DNA from: Acidimicrobiia bacterium | GTDB lineage: Bacteria; Actinomycetota; Acidimicrobiia; Acidimicrobiales; Bin134 | Reading direction: 5' to 3' | Length of the DNA stretch: 64,000 nucleotides | NCBI GenBank assembly: GCA_022819825.1 | Contig: JAJEGM010000021.1 | Location: 62,001-126,000 of the forward strand | Shown: piece after piece, positions 10,404-22,206 of the stretch | Layout of the letters: the number at the start of each line of letters is the position of its first letter | Numbering within the stretch: the stretch's first letter is position 1 | The notes under the pieces: model-generated | What the model saw: only the letters and a program-made list of their open reading frames with translations | Told to the model about the DNA's origin: nothing | Database searches by the model: none | Translations under genes and position numbers: made by a program

Positions 10404-10765
10404 CAGGTTTGATCTGAGTTGCGGTTGACAAACTCCCGCAGTGCTTCGGCAAGGGCCGGTGCCTGGTCAACCGCATCCGAGAGCACCGTCAGCACCGAAT
10501 CGGGAAGCTGCTGAGCCATGTCCGCCACCGCGTTGCGCACGTCTTCTGGGACCTGTTCAGCAAGATCGGAGAACGCCTCCCGCAGTTCATCAGGCATCTG
10601 ACCAGCCAAATCCCTCCGGGCCGACTGCACGCGATTGATAACCAACAGACCGAGTCCCACTGCGGTGTAGATGCCGTTGCGTATGCACTCCACCAGCGGA
10701 TCTTCCTCTGGCACCGGCGCTTGAGCTGGCTGCGGCTCGACCACCTCACCACCGTACCGGCCCAT
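10403..10765 (-). CDS. Hypothetical small protein (one hydrophobic segment plus acidic helices)
   Basis: 120 aa ORF; TGATG overlap with the downstream GT2 gene. Confidence 0.5.
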   Translation of the reverse strand: MGRYGGEVVEPQPAQAPVPEEDPLVECIRNGIYTAVGLGLLVINRVQSARRDLAGQMPDELREAFSDLAEQVPEDVRNAVADMAQQLPDSVLTVLSDAVDQAPALAEALREFVNRNSDQT

Positions 10766-10853
10766 CCAACAAAGCAGAGGTATGGTCGGAGCGGCTCAGT
10801 GACAACTTGGCCGGGTACGGCATGGCCATGGTCCACATGGCACACTCGTGGCA

Positions 10854-12854
<2,001 letters not shown>

Positions 12855-12858
<4 letters not shown>

Positions 12859-13805
12859 CCCCAAGCGTGGTCACGCTGGCCGGAGGGGTGGGAGCGGCCA
12901 AACTGCTGGCTGGCCTGGTGCGGGCTCACCCGCCCGACGACCTGCTCGCGGTGGTGAACACCGCTGACGACACCGTGCTCCACGGCCTCCACGTGAGCCC
13001 CGATTTGGACACCGTGGTGTACACACTGGCCGGAGCGGTCAACCCCGACACCGGCTGGGGCTTGGCCGGGGAGACCTGGCAGGCCATGGACGCCTTGGAC
13101 CGCTACGGCGGAATCACCTGGTTCCGCCTCGGCGACCGCGACCTGGCCACCCACCTCTACCGCACCCACCGACTCGGCCAGGGGGCCGACCTGGCCACCG
13201 TGACCGCAGAGATCGCCGCGGCCTGGGGCTTGGAGCTAGGTGTGTTGCCGGTTACCAACGACCGCATCGAAACCCGGGTCACCACCGTGGACGAGGGTGA
13301 GATCGGCTTCCAGGACTACTTCGTGCGCCGTCGCCACGACGTGCCCGTGACCGCAATCCGGGTGGCCGGATCAGAACGGGCCCAGCCCGCTCCCGGCCTC
13401 ATCGAGACCCTGGCCTCAGCCGCCTCGATCATCATCGCTCCCTCCAACCCCATCGTGTCCATCGGGCCGGTGCTGGAGGTGCCCGGTGTACGGGATGCGG
13501 TGGCCGCCCGTCGGGACGCCGTGGTGGCGGTTTCGCCCATCGTGGGCGGCGCCGCTCTCAAGGGCCCGGCCGACCGGCTCATGCGGGAGCTTGGCCATGA
13601 ATGCTCGGTGGTGGGTGTGGCCCGACTGTACCGGGACGTCGCTGCCACGCTGGTGATCGACGAGGCCGATGCCCACCTGGCCAATGACGTCGAAGCTATC
13701 GGGGTGTCCTGCGTGGTGGCCCCAACGATCATGGACGGCGTCGAGTCGGCCACTGCCCTGGCCCATACCGTTTTGGGCTGTTCGGCGGAGGGAGTCCAGG
13801 CATGA
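12855..13805 (+). CDS. cofD: 2-phospho-L-lactate transferase CofD/FbiA (coenzyme F420 biosynthesis)
   Basis: VVTLAGGVGAAKLLAGLVR, VNTADDTVLHGLHVSPDLDTVVYTLAG, PSNPIVSIGPVL; TTG start preceded by AAAGGAG. Confidence 0.9.
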
Positions 13806-14497
13806 GGCTCGAAGTCTTCGGGGTGGAGGGACTGCCGGAGATCAAGGCGGGAGACGACTTGGCCGGGTTGATCGCCGAGGCGTCCGATTTGGCCGACGGC
13901 GACGTGGTGGTGGTCACCCAGAAGATCGTCTCCAAAGCTGAGGACGCCATGGTCGCCGTCGACCCCGACGACCCCATGTCTCACAAGCCGGTGGTGGAGC
14001 AGGAGTCGGTGCGGGTGCTGCGGCGACGGGGCGATCTGGTCATCAGCGAGACCAAACACGGATTCGTATGCGCCAACGCCGGAGTCGACCGGTCCAACGT
14101 GGCCGCCGATGCGGCCGCTCTCTTGCCCGACGACCCCGATCGCTCCGCCCGACGCATCCGAGACGGGATCAGGGCCCGCTCCGGAGTGGAGGTAGGAGTC
14201 ATCGTGTCCGACACCTTCGGGAGGCCTTGGCGACGGGGGGTGGCCGATGTGGCCATCGGAACGGCAGGCGTTCGCCCCATTCTCGACCTGCGAGGCACTC
14301 CCGACGCTTCGGGCCGAGAGCTCCAGGTAACCGAGGTGGCCATCGTCGATGAGCTGGCCGCCGCCGCCGAACTCGTCATGGGAAAGACCAACAACGTTCC
14401 GGTAGCCGTCATCCGGGGGGCCGACCCCAATTGGCTCGGCGCCGGAAGCATCCAAGCCGACTTGGTCCGCCCCCCTGCCGAGGACCTGTTCCGCTAG
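13802..14497 (+). CDS. cofE: Coenzyme F420-0:L-glutamate ligase CofE-type
   Basis: VVVVTQKIVSKAED, GVIVSDTFGRPWRRGVADVAIG; ATGA overlap with cofD; no C-terminal FbiB nitroreductase-like domain. Confidence 0.85.
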   Translation: MRLEVFGVEGLPEIKAGDDLAGLIAEASDLADGDVVVVTQKIVSKAEDAMVAVDPDDPMSHKPVVEQESVRVLRRRGDLVISETKHGFVCANAGVDRSNVAADAAALLPDDPDRSARRIRDGIRARSGVEVGVIVSDTFGRPWRRGVADVAIGTAGVRPILDLRGTPDASGRELQVTEVAIVDELAAAAELVMGKTNNVPVAVIRGADPNWLGAGSIQADLVRPPAEDLFR

Positions 14498-15471
14498 GGC
14501 GCCCTTCCACCCTTCAAGTCGGCGGCGGAGGGAATCGCGGTGTCGTCCCCCACCACCGACAGATCGCGCAAGCAGGCTCCCGCACCGATCTCAGCTCTGT
14601 AGCCCACGATAGAGCGCTCGACGACCGCCCCCCGACCCACGCGGGCACCGGGGAGCAACGCAGAATCGATAACCGCGGCCCCTGAGGCAATGACAGCAGC
14701 CTCCATCACAATCGAGCCTTCGACCGCGGCATCGGCCGCAACCTCCGCCGACGAATGGACCCAGCCACCATCAGACAATGCCTGCTGCACCTCCAGATAG
14801 GCCTCCGGGGTACCGGTGTCCACCCAGAACCCGTCCCATGCCAAGGCGAACATGCTTCCCTCTTCAACCAGCCTCGGAAATACCTCCCGCTCGATTGATG
14901 CCCGGGCGCCTTCCGCCACCGAGTCCAGGGCGGTGGGCTCTAAGGCGTAGATCCCCACACTGATCTGGTTGCTGGGGGCCTGGTCGGCCGGGGGCTTCTC
15001 CACGAATTCCCGCACCCGGCCGTCGGGTTCGCACACCACCACGCCAAAGCGGGACGGGTCGGCCACCGGCGCTAGGGCAATGGTGGCCTGAGCATCGGAC
15101 CGGCCATGCAATGCCAACAGATCGGCTAGGGGAAACTGGTGGATCACGTCGCCATTAACGGCGATGAATGTGTCTTGCACCTCGGCCATTCGAGCCGCAA
15201 AGGCAATGGCCCCCGCGGTGTCCAGGGGCTCTGGCTCCACCGCGTAGAACATCTCCACCCCCGCACAGCGGTGCTGGGGATACGCGGCTTCGAAGGCGTC
15301 TGGCCGATATCCCAGCGAGAGCACCGCTCGGGTGATTCCCTGCTGTCCGAGCCTTCCGACCACGTGCTCGATCATGGGCCGGTCCACCACCGGCAGCATC
15401 TGTTTGGGCCGAGTCAGGGTCAGGGGCCGAAGCCGGGTGCCGAAGCCGCCGACCAGAACAACCGCGTCCAC
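14494..15471 (-). CDS. Sugar nucleotidyltransferase (mannose-1-phosphate guanylyltransferase-like)
   Basis: AVVLVGGFGTRLRPLTLTRPKQMLPVVDRPMIEHVV; left-handed beta-helix-like C-terminus. Confidence 0.8.
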   Translation of the reverse strand: MDAVVLVGGFGTRLRPLTLTRPKQMLPVVDRPMIEHVVGRLGQQGITRAVLSLGYRPDAFEAAYPQHRCAGVEMFYAVEPEPLDTAGAIAFAARMAEVQDTFIAVNGDVIHQFPLADLLALHGRSDAQATIALAPVADPSRFGVVVCEPDGRVREFVEKPPADQAPSNQISVGIYALEPTALDSVAEGARASIEREVFPRLVEEGSMFALAWDGFWVDTGTPEAYLEVQQALSDGGWVHSSAEVAADAAVEGSIVMEAAVIASGAAVIDSALLPGARVGRGAVVERSIVGYRAEIGAGACLRDLSVVGDDTAIPSAADLKGGRAP

Positions 15472-16229
15472 TAGGGGTCTTGCACTCCGGCGCCCGGGAC
15501 GTTTTCTCCGAGGTTGTCGTCGAACTGTACCGGCCCCTCGGGCTGAGAGAGGTCAGCCACCAGCGATGGCGACACTCCGAGCAGTTTGTTGATGGTGGGA
15601 GGCAGCGGCACCACGGCGTCTCGAGGGGCCAGGGCGATGGTGAAGGCTTCGCCGTCCTTCTTGAAGCGAACACTGTCGAAGTCCGAGTAGATCCGCTCGT
15701 CGGGCTCGGAGGCTATTGCGGTGAGCGCATTGGACCAGCGCACGATCTGCATCACCGCCGGCTGCCCGTCGCATACCGCATCCACGGCGCTGATCACGCC
15801 GAACTCAGTAGCGGTAATGGCGTTCTCGTCCATCCTCACGAACATCGACTCAAAGAACTTGCCCATGACGGCGTCATTGCCGGTGGCGTTGGCGGTGAAC
15901 GGGTGAATGTGGATCACCCCATCAGCGTGGGAGTGGATGCCCTCGGGGTCGTAGGGATAACCCTGGGGGTTTCGCCGGCCCTCGAATATGGGCTGGTGGG
16001 CTCCGCCGCCGTCGGTGCAGTCCCACACCGTGTAGGCCGAGTGCCAGTGGTCGCTGAGGCCGGGACGGGCCTCTTCATCGCGCTGGGTGCGGGCAATGGC
16101 CACCACCGCAATGCCGATCAGGATGATGAGCACCACCACGGCGGGAAAGCCGATGAGCCGGCGCTGCTGTCCGACCCCGCCCATCGCCGCGGCCCGCGCC
16201 ACCTTTCGAGAACCAGAGGCTCTTGCCAC
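15471..16229 (-). CDS. Single-TM hypothetical protein with His-rich extracytoplasmic motif
   Basis: TM segment FPAVVVLIILIGIAVVAIA; GIHSHADGVIHIHPF motif; 1-bp overlap with the nucleotidyltransferase gene. Confidence 0.6.
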   Translation of the reverse strand: MARASGSRKVARAAAMGGVGQQRRLIGFPAVVVLIILIGIAVVAIARTQRDEEARPGLSDHWHSAYTVWDCTDGGGAHQPIFEGRRNPQGYPYDPEGIHSHADGVIHIHPFTANATGNDAVMGKFFESMFVRMDENAITATEFGVISAVDAVCDGQPAVMQIVRWSNALTAIASEPDERIYSDFDSVRFKKDGEAFTIALAPRDAVVPLPPTINKLLGVSPSLVADLSQPEGPVQFDDNLGENVPGAGVQDP

Positions 16230-16260
16230 GGCTCAACAGGCTACCGGCCCGATTGTGCGA

Positions 16261-17514
16261 TCAGCGCATCAACCGCCGGAACAGCTCCAAGTACTGCCCG
16301 GCCACTTCCTGGAGCCCGGCGGCCTGCTCGGCATAGGCCCGGCCTCGCCGCCCCATGTCAACCAGTCCATCGGGATCATCGGCCATCCGGGCCACCGCAG
16401 CACAGAAAGCGTCGACGTCTTCGGGGTCAACCGTGGTGCCCGCTCCAGAGGCGTCCAGCAGCTTCTCCACCTCGCTGCCCCGATCCACGCTGGCCAGCAC
16501 CGGGCGGCCTGCGGCCAGCACCGAGTACACCTTGGAGGGCACGCTGGTGGTCCCGAGTCCGGCCCGCAGCAGCACCAAGTGCAGATCAGCGGCCGCCAGC
16601 ACTTCCGCCAACCGCTCGGGCGGCTGCCAGCCCACCAGGTGCAGGGTGTCGAGGCGCTGGGCCGCTGCCGCCACCGCCGAACGGGCCACGCCGTCGCCGT
16701 TGACCACAAAATGCACATCGGTTCGCCCCTGGCCCGCGAACCGTTCAGCGGCTGCAATCACCAGCTCCAAGGGTTGGGAGTAGCCCAGATTCCCGGCGTA
16801 CATCACCACGGTGGCTTCGCCGTCGCCCAGCCCCAACTCGGCCCGATACCGGTTGTGCCGATCCGACGGGGTGATGCGGTCTGCGTCAGCCGCATTGGGG
16901 ATCACCACCACTTTGTCCGGGTCGACCTCGGGGGCCAGCTTGGCCCGCACGTTGGCGGCCATTCCCTCCGACAGCACGGTCACGGCCGCGGCCCGCCGAT
17001 ACACCCAGCGCTCCAGCCGGCTGGCCGCGGCCACCAGCCTGGCGTTCTGCAAGACACCGGTGTCCACCGCCGCGTCGGGGAACACGTCTTGCACGTTGAA
17101 CACCAGGGGTGCCCGGCCCCGCCAGGCGGCCGCCCACCCCGCGGCGCCCAGCGTGAGCGGGGGCGACATGGCAAACACCACGTCGCAGCGGCCCGCTGCC
17201 ATCACAGCATCGACGCCGGCCAGCGCAGTGAACCCGGCAAACGACGCCGCCCGGGCCGCCAGCCGCTTCTTGTCAGCGGGAAACGGATGCCAGCGCCTGA
17301 TCCGACCCCACGGCTCCTGCTGGGTGCGCACCAGCCGCCCCGCCCATCCGCCTGCCACCGCATGGTCTCGATACCACGGGAGGCTGGTGATGATCTCCAC
17401 CCGGTGGCCCCGGGCCGTCCACTGCTCGCAGATGGCGGTCATCACCTCCCCGGTGGGAGCGGTGTCGGGCGCATAGTGCGGACAAAGCACCAGGATCGAG
17501 AGCGGCTCCGTCAT
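16261..17514 (-). CDS. GT4 family glycosyltransferase (WcaI-like)
   Basis: ILVLCPHYAPDTAPTGEVMTAICEQWTARGHRVEIITSLPWY; VVMYAGNLGYSQPLE. Confidence 0.8.
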   Translation of the reverse strand: MTEPLSILVLCPHYAPDTAPTGEVMTAICEQWTARGHRVEIITSLPWYRDHAVAGGWAGRLVRTQQEPWGRIRRWHPFPADKKRLAARAASFAGFTALAGVDAVMAAGRCDVVFAMSPPLTLGAAGWAAAWRGRAPLVFNVQDVFPDAAVDTGVLQNARLVAAASRLERWVYRRAAAVTVLSEGMAANVRAKLAPEVDPDKVVVIPNAADADRITPSDRHNRYRAELGLGDGEATVVMYAGNLGYSQPLELVIAAAERFAGQGRTDVHFVVNGDGVARSAVAAAAQRLDTLHLVGWQPPERLAEVLAAADLHLVLLRAGLGTTSVPSKVYSVLAAGRPVLASVDRGSEVEKLLDASGAGTTVDPEDVDAFCAAVARMADDPDGLVDMGRRGRAYAEQAAGLQEVAGQYLELFRRLMR

Positions 17515-18650
17515 CCCGCCACCTTGGCGTACAGGCCGCAGAGCTCTGCCCCCGGGTCGAGGTCGGCCAGCTCCCGAACTCTGGACCTGCCCGCCGCGCT
17601 CAGCTCGTGACGGGCATCGGCATCAACCACCAGCTTGCCGATGGCGGCAGCCCAATGGGCCTCGTCGTCAGGGTCCAGAAGTCGCCCACCCGCTCCCACC
17701 ACCTCCGGTAGCGCCCCCGCATCGGCGGCCACCACCGGGCAACCACGGGCCATGGCCTCAACCACCGGAAGGCCGTAGCCCTCATAACGAGACGGGAAAA
17801 CCATGGCCACTGCCTGCCGGAACAGGCCGTCGAGCACTGCTCTGGGTATACGGCCCAGCCGGTGCCATTTGCTCCCCACCCCCAGCTCGTGGGCCAGATG
17901 GTCCAGCTTGGCGTCACGCGGGCCGGGCCCTCCCGAGGCCACCAGCGCCACATCCACCCCATCGGCGGCCAGCCGGGCCAACGCCCTCAGCAACACCTCG
18001 TGGTTCTTGTGGGGGTAGGCCACGGCCGGATAGAGCACGAATGGGTGGGACAAATCCGGCTCTGCCGCGGCCAGCGGCATTTCCGAATCACCCGAGGAAG
18101 CGTCCACCGGTGCGGGGAGCACCACTACCCGCTCAAGGTCAACGCCGAGGCGCTCCACAAGGCGACTCCGGCAAAACTCGCTCACGGTCACAACCACCTC
18201 TGCCCCGCGCACCGACCGCGGCAGCATGGTCTTCAAGTACAGCCGCTTGATCAAACTGAAGCGCTTGGGATGGTCCAACGGCTGCAAATCGTGAACGGTC
18301 ACGATTGCCGGGCGCATGCCCATCCAGGGCACGGTTCCCCCGAAATGGTGGACCAATGCGATTCCTCGGCGGCGGCATTGCACTGCCAGCCAGGAGTTCT
18401 CCATCAGCACCCGCAGCGGTCGGCTCTTGCCCACCGGTGATTTCACCACCTCGTGGCGCTCCGCCAGCGCCGGGTGGGCCTCGGCGAAGCCAGGCGGGCC
18501 GAACAAGGTCAAACGCACCGAAGAGTCCAACGGAATGGCCGAGAGCATCCTGACCGCGTAGTCCTCGGTGCCCCCTACCTTGCCCGACCGCAGCCACAAC
18601 AGGTTCACGCCCACGTGCACCGTCGAGTCAGGCAAGGCATCCGAGCCCAT
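17511..18650 (-). CDS. GT4 family glycosyltransferase
   Basis: FVLYPAVAYPHKNHEVLLRAL; VFPSRYEGYGLPVVEAMARGCPVVAADAGALPEVVG. Confidence 0.85.
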   Translation of the reverse strand: MGSDALPDSTVHVGVNLLWLRSGKVGGTEDYAVRMLSAIPLDSSVRLTLFGPPGFAEAHPALAERHEVVKSPVGKSRPLRVLMENSWLAVQCRRRGIALVHHFGGTVPWMGMRPAIVTVHDLQPLDHPKRFSLIKRLYLKTMLPRSVRGAEVVVTVSEFCRSRLVERLGVDLERVVVLPAPVDASSGDSEMPLAAAEPDLSHPFVLYPAVAYPHKNHEVLLRALARLAADGVDVALVASGGPGPRDAKLDHLAHELGVGSKWHRLGRIPRAVLDGLFRQAVAMVFPSRYEGYGLPVVEAMARGCPVVAADAGALPEVVGAGGRLLDPDDEAHWAAAIGKLVVDADARHELSAAGRSRVRELADLDPGAELCGLYAKVAG

Positions 18651-19780
18651 CAGCCAGCCAGCTCCCGATAGACATCCAACAGCCCCTCAGCGGTGCGCTT
18701 CCAGGTGAACTCAGTCAGCGCCCGCTCTCGGCCCTGTGAGCCCAGACAAGCCGCAGAAGCCTCGTCGTCGAGAACACCGGCCAGTGCGTCGGCGATCTCC
18801 CCCGGCCGGGTGGGATCCACCAGCACTCCCGCCGCACCGGCCACCTCGGCAGTGGCCCCCGTCGCCGATGTCACTACCGGCGTCTCCTGCACCATCGCCT
18901 CCAGCACCGGCAGGCCGAAGCCCTCGGTCAGGCTCGGATAGCACACTGCCTGGGCGGCCCTCATCAGCGCCCGCTTGTCGGCCTCGGCCACAAACCCCAA
19001 ACGGCGAATCTGCGGCCCCGAGGAAGCCAGGGCGCCGTCCAGTTTTGACTTCGACGCCGCCAGATCGCGGTCGAGGTTCGACTTCCACCCCGTTGGGCCC
19101 ACCAACACCAACTCCTCGGCCCTTTCTCCCAGCAACTGCCACGCCTCCAGCAAGCCGGCCAAGTTCTTGCGGGGCTCTTCCGTCCCCACCCAGAGCACGA
19201 ACCTGTCGGCCAGCTGAAATCGCTGTCGCACTTCCTCGGCCTCCGGTGACGGCACCAAGCGGTCATCGGCCCAGTACGGAACGATGCGCACCCGGTCGGC
19301 GTCGATCCCGGCCCGCACACAGTCGTCCGCCGTGTGCTGCGACGGGCACACCACGATGTCGGCATCGTCGCGGGTCAAGTTCAGTGACCGAGTGAAAAAC
19401 CGAAGACCTCGTGCAGTGAAGTGGTCGGGATGGCGCAAGAACGCCAAGTCGTTGACCGTCACCGCCAACGGAGCAGTCCGAGGGGGCACCGCCATTCCGG
19501 TGGCGTGAATGGCGTCCACCCGACCAACTGACCGCGGAACGGAAGGCCGACGCATGTGGTGCCAGCACCAGTACAGCCCGGCCCGAGGCAACGGCAGAGC
19601 AGCCACCGGGATTCCGGGAGCGAACGGCTCCTCAGGAGGACTCCGGTGCCAGGCCGAAACCCCCACCATCTCGGGAGGCGCCGACAGCCGCCCCAGAGCC
19701 TCTACACACCCGAGCGCGGCCGTCGCCGTTCCCCCCGGCACCCTATGCCAGCACTGCTCCAGCGTGATCGCCACTCGCAC
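18650..19780 (-). CDS. GT4 family glycosyltransferase (probable GTG start)
   Basis: FVLWVGTEEPRKNLAGLLEAW; CYPSLTEGFGLPVLEAMVQETPVVTSATGATAEVAG; GTG at 19780 avoids overlap with the divergent gene. Confidence 0.8.
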   Translation of the reverse strand: MRVAITLEQCWHRVPGGTATAALGCVEALGRLSAPPEMVGVSAWHRSPPEEPFAPGIPVAALPLPRAGLYWCWHHMRRPSVPRSVGRVDAIHATGMAVPPRTAPLAVTVNDLAFLRHPDHFTARGLRFFTRSLNLTRDDADIVVCPSQHTADDCVRAGIDADRVRIVPYWADDRLVPSPEAEEVRQRFQLADRFVLWVGTEEPRKNLAGLLEAWQLLGERAEELVLVGPTGWKSNLDRDLAASKSKLDGALASSGPQIRRLGFVAEADKRALMRAAQAVCYPSLTEGFGLPVLEAMVQETPVVTSATGATAEVAGAAGVLVDPTRPGEIADALAGVLDDEASAACLGSQGRERALTEFTWKRTAEGLLDVYRELAG

Positions 19781-19841
19781 TGCCCCGATTCTGCCAGCCC
19801 GAACCCAACAAGCACGTCGCGGACCACTAGTCTGGGAACCG

Positions 19842-20819
19842 ATGAGCGGCTTCTGGGCAGGCAAGCGGGTTCTGGTCACCGGAGGCACCGGATTCTTGGG
19901 CCAGGCGGTTTGCCGGCTGCTCAACCAGGCCGAGCCCGCTCTGCTGGCCGCCCCCTCCAGCGCCGACTACGACCTGCGCAGCGCCACAGACACGCAGCGG
20001 TTGCTCGCCGACATCCAGCCCCATGCAGTGATCCACCTGGCCGCCCGGGTAGGGGGCATCGGCGCCAATCAGGAGAGGCCCGCCGATCTCTACCTCCACA
20101 ACCTGCTGATGGGCACCAACGTCATCGAGCAGTGCCGATTGGCACAGACCGATCGCCTCGTTGTGGTGGGCACCATCTGCTCGTACCCGAAGTACACGAA
20201 GGTGCCGTTCTCCGAAGACTCATTGTGGACCGGCTACCCCGAGGAGACCAACGCCCCCTATGGGGTGGCCAAGCTGGCCCAACTCGTGCAGCTTCAGGCC
20301 AACCGCGAGCAATATGGCCAGCAGGGCATATATCTGATGCCCACCAATCTCTATGGCCCGGGCGACAAGTTCCACCCATCGGCATCCCATGTGATCCCCG
20401 CGCTCATCAAGAAGTGCGTCGATGCCATAGAAGCCGGCCAAGACAGCATCGAGGTCTGGGGCACGGGCACGGCCAGCCGGGAGTTCCTCTATGTGGACGA
20501 CGCCGCCAAGGGCATCCTGTTGGCGGCCGAGCACTACCGGGGGGCAGAGCCGGTCAACTTGGGGGCAAACCAGGAGATTGCGGTCAAAGAGCTCGTGGAG
20601 GATGTGGCTGAAGTCACCGGTTTCACCGGCCGGATCGAGTGGAATTCCTCCCGACCCGACGGCCAGCCCCGCCGCTGCGTGGACCCCAGCCGGGCCAAGA
20701 GATTGTTCGGCTTCGAGGCCTCCACCCCCTTCGCTGAGGGGTTGCGCCACACCTACGAGTGGTACTTGGCCAACCGTCAGGAGGCCGAGTCCCGAGGGCT
20801 TTCCAACACCGCTCGGTAG
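19842..20819 (+). CDS. fcl: GDP-L-fucose synthase
   Basis: KRVLVTGGTGFLGQAVCRLL; HLAARVGGIGANQERPADLYLHNLLMGTNVIE; PTNLYGPGDKFHPSASHVIPALI. Confidence 0.9.
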   Translation: MSGFWAGKRVLVTGGTGFLGQAVCRLLNQAEPALLAAPSSADYDLRSATDTQRLLADIQPHAVIHLAARVGGIGANQERPADLYLHNLLMGTNVIEQCRLAQTDRLVVVGTICSYPKYTKVPFSEDSLWTGYPEETNAPYGVAKLAQLVQLQANREQYGQQGIYLMPTNLYGPGDKFHPSASHVIPALIKKCVDAIEAGQDSIEVWGTGTASREFLYVDDAAKGILLAAEHYRGAEPVNLGANQEIAVKELVEDVAEVTGFTGRIEWNSSRPDGQPRRCVDPSRAKRLFGFEASTPFAEGLRHTYEWYLANRQEAESRGLSNTAR

Positions 20820-22177
20820 TCGACACCCACCACTAGCTCCACATCAGCGCCGTCGATTCCCATCACCTGCTCCAGAATGGGTGCGGGCTCGATGAAGCGG
20901 GCCAGGGTCGTCGCCTGTTCTGTAGCGGCCTCGGTGTGGCGAATACCGGTTCTGGCTACATCAAACCGGTCGGCGTTGCCCCGGTCCACCACCGAGAACC
21001 CGACCCTTTCCAACTCCGCCTCCACTCCGGCCACGGTGCCCGACGAGGTGCCGTTGAGAATCCGAACCCGCACACTGGCCAGGCTCCCGGCCCGGAAGAA
21101 CTCCAGCACCGGCTGGGCGTCGTTTTCCAGCAGCAATAGCACCTGTTTGCCGTCGATGGTGGCATCAACCACCGGCAGCTTGTACCGCTCGATTTGGTCG
21201 ACGGAGAACGATCGGAACTCGTCACCCAGATCTACGAGCTGGCCCACCGTGATGCGATCATCGAGCGTGATACTGGGGTTGTCGTCGTCGAGAAGATCGC
21301 TGGCCACCCGCCGGAGGTTGAGCGGATTGCGGATGCCCTTCTCCACCGCCCGTTTGAGGGTGGCCACCATGAACTCCTGCTGGCGCTGGTTGCGCTCCAG
21401 GTCATTCCACACGCCAAGCCGCACCCAGTCGTCGTCGATGGCCGGATTGCCCCCCGGGGCCACTGTCAGAGGTCGGCGGGTTCGCACATAGGCCAGCGCG
21501 GTGTCGGCATCGAGGGTGACCACGCCCGTCTGCTCGATCCGCAACCCCAGCGAGTCGTCTCGGATGGGCTGGGCGATCTCCACCGGCACCCCGTCCACCG
21601 TATTCACGATTCGCAGGAATCCGGCGAAGTTGATCTCCACGTAGTGGTGAATGGGCACCCCGAGATATTCCGACACCGTCTCAATCAAGGCCGCGGGCCC
21701 GCCGATGCCCCGAGCGGCGTTCACCCGCTCGCTCCATCCCCGGTCGGCGATCGGCACCCAGAGGTCGCGGGGAATCGACAACATGGCCACCCGGTCAGCC
21801 TCAGGGTCGATGCGCACCAGAATCACCGAGTCGGTCAGCAGCGAGTTGACGTCCCGATCGATGTGGATAGGGCTACCAGGGTCGATTCCAGCGGCGTTGT
21901 CGATCCCCACCAGGAGAAAATTCAAGGCTCCTGCGCCGGGTTGTTCCGCGGAGTCGACTGATGTTCCCTCCGATGCGCCCACCAAGTTCACCGGCGCTCC
22001 CACCAAGTCCAGCGACAGCCCCACCGACACCCGGGGAATCTGGCTCACCTGCGACTTCACCATGCCCAGACCAACCGCACCTCCCACCGCGGCCACAAAC
22101 ACCAGCAGCCCGAACAGCACCACCATGAACTGCCACCAAGTTCTCCGGCGTGCTCCGCGCCCACGACCGCGCCTCAT
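20777..22177 (-). CDS. LytR-CpsA-Psr (LCP) family protein
   Basis: N-terminal TM, NFLLVGIDNAAG, DSVILVRIDPEADRVAMLSIPRDLWV, YVRTRRPL; LytR_C-like C-terminus; overlaps fcl 3' end convergently. Confidence 0.9.
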   Translation of the reverse strand: MRRGRGRGARRRTWWQFMVVLFGLLVFVAAVGGAVGLGMVKSQVSQIPRVSVGLSLDLVGAPVNLVGASEGTSVDSAEQPGAGALNFLLVGIDNAAGIDPGSPIHIDRDVNSLLTDSVILVRIDPEADRVAMLSIPRDLWVPIADRGWSERVNAARGIGGPAALIETVSEYLGVPIHHYVEINFAGFLRIVNTVDGVPVEIAQPIRDDSLGLRIEQTGVVTLDADTALAYVRTRRPLTVAPGGNPAIDDDWVRLGVWNDLERNQRQQEFMVATLKRAVEKGIRNPLNLRRVASDLLDDDNPSITLDDRITVGQLVDLGDEFRSFSVDQIERYKLPVVDATIDGKQVLLLLENDAQPVLEFFRAGSLASVRVRILNGTSSGTVAGVEAELERVGFSVVDRGNADRFDVARTGIRHTEAATEQATTLARFIEPAPILEQVMGIDGADVELVVGVDYRAVLESPRDSAS

Positions 22178-22206
22178 TGCCCGCCAGTGTAAGTACACTG
22201 CACCCG

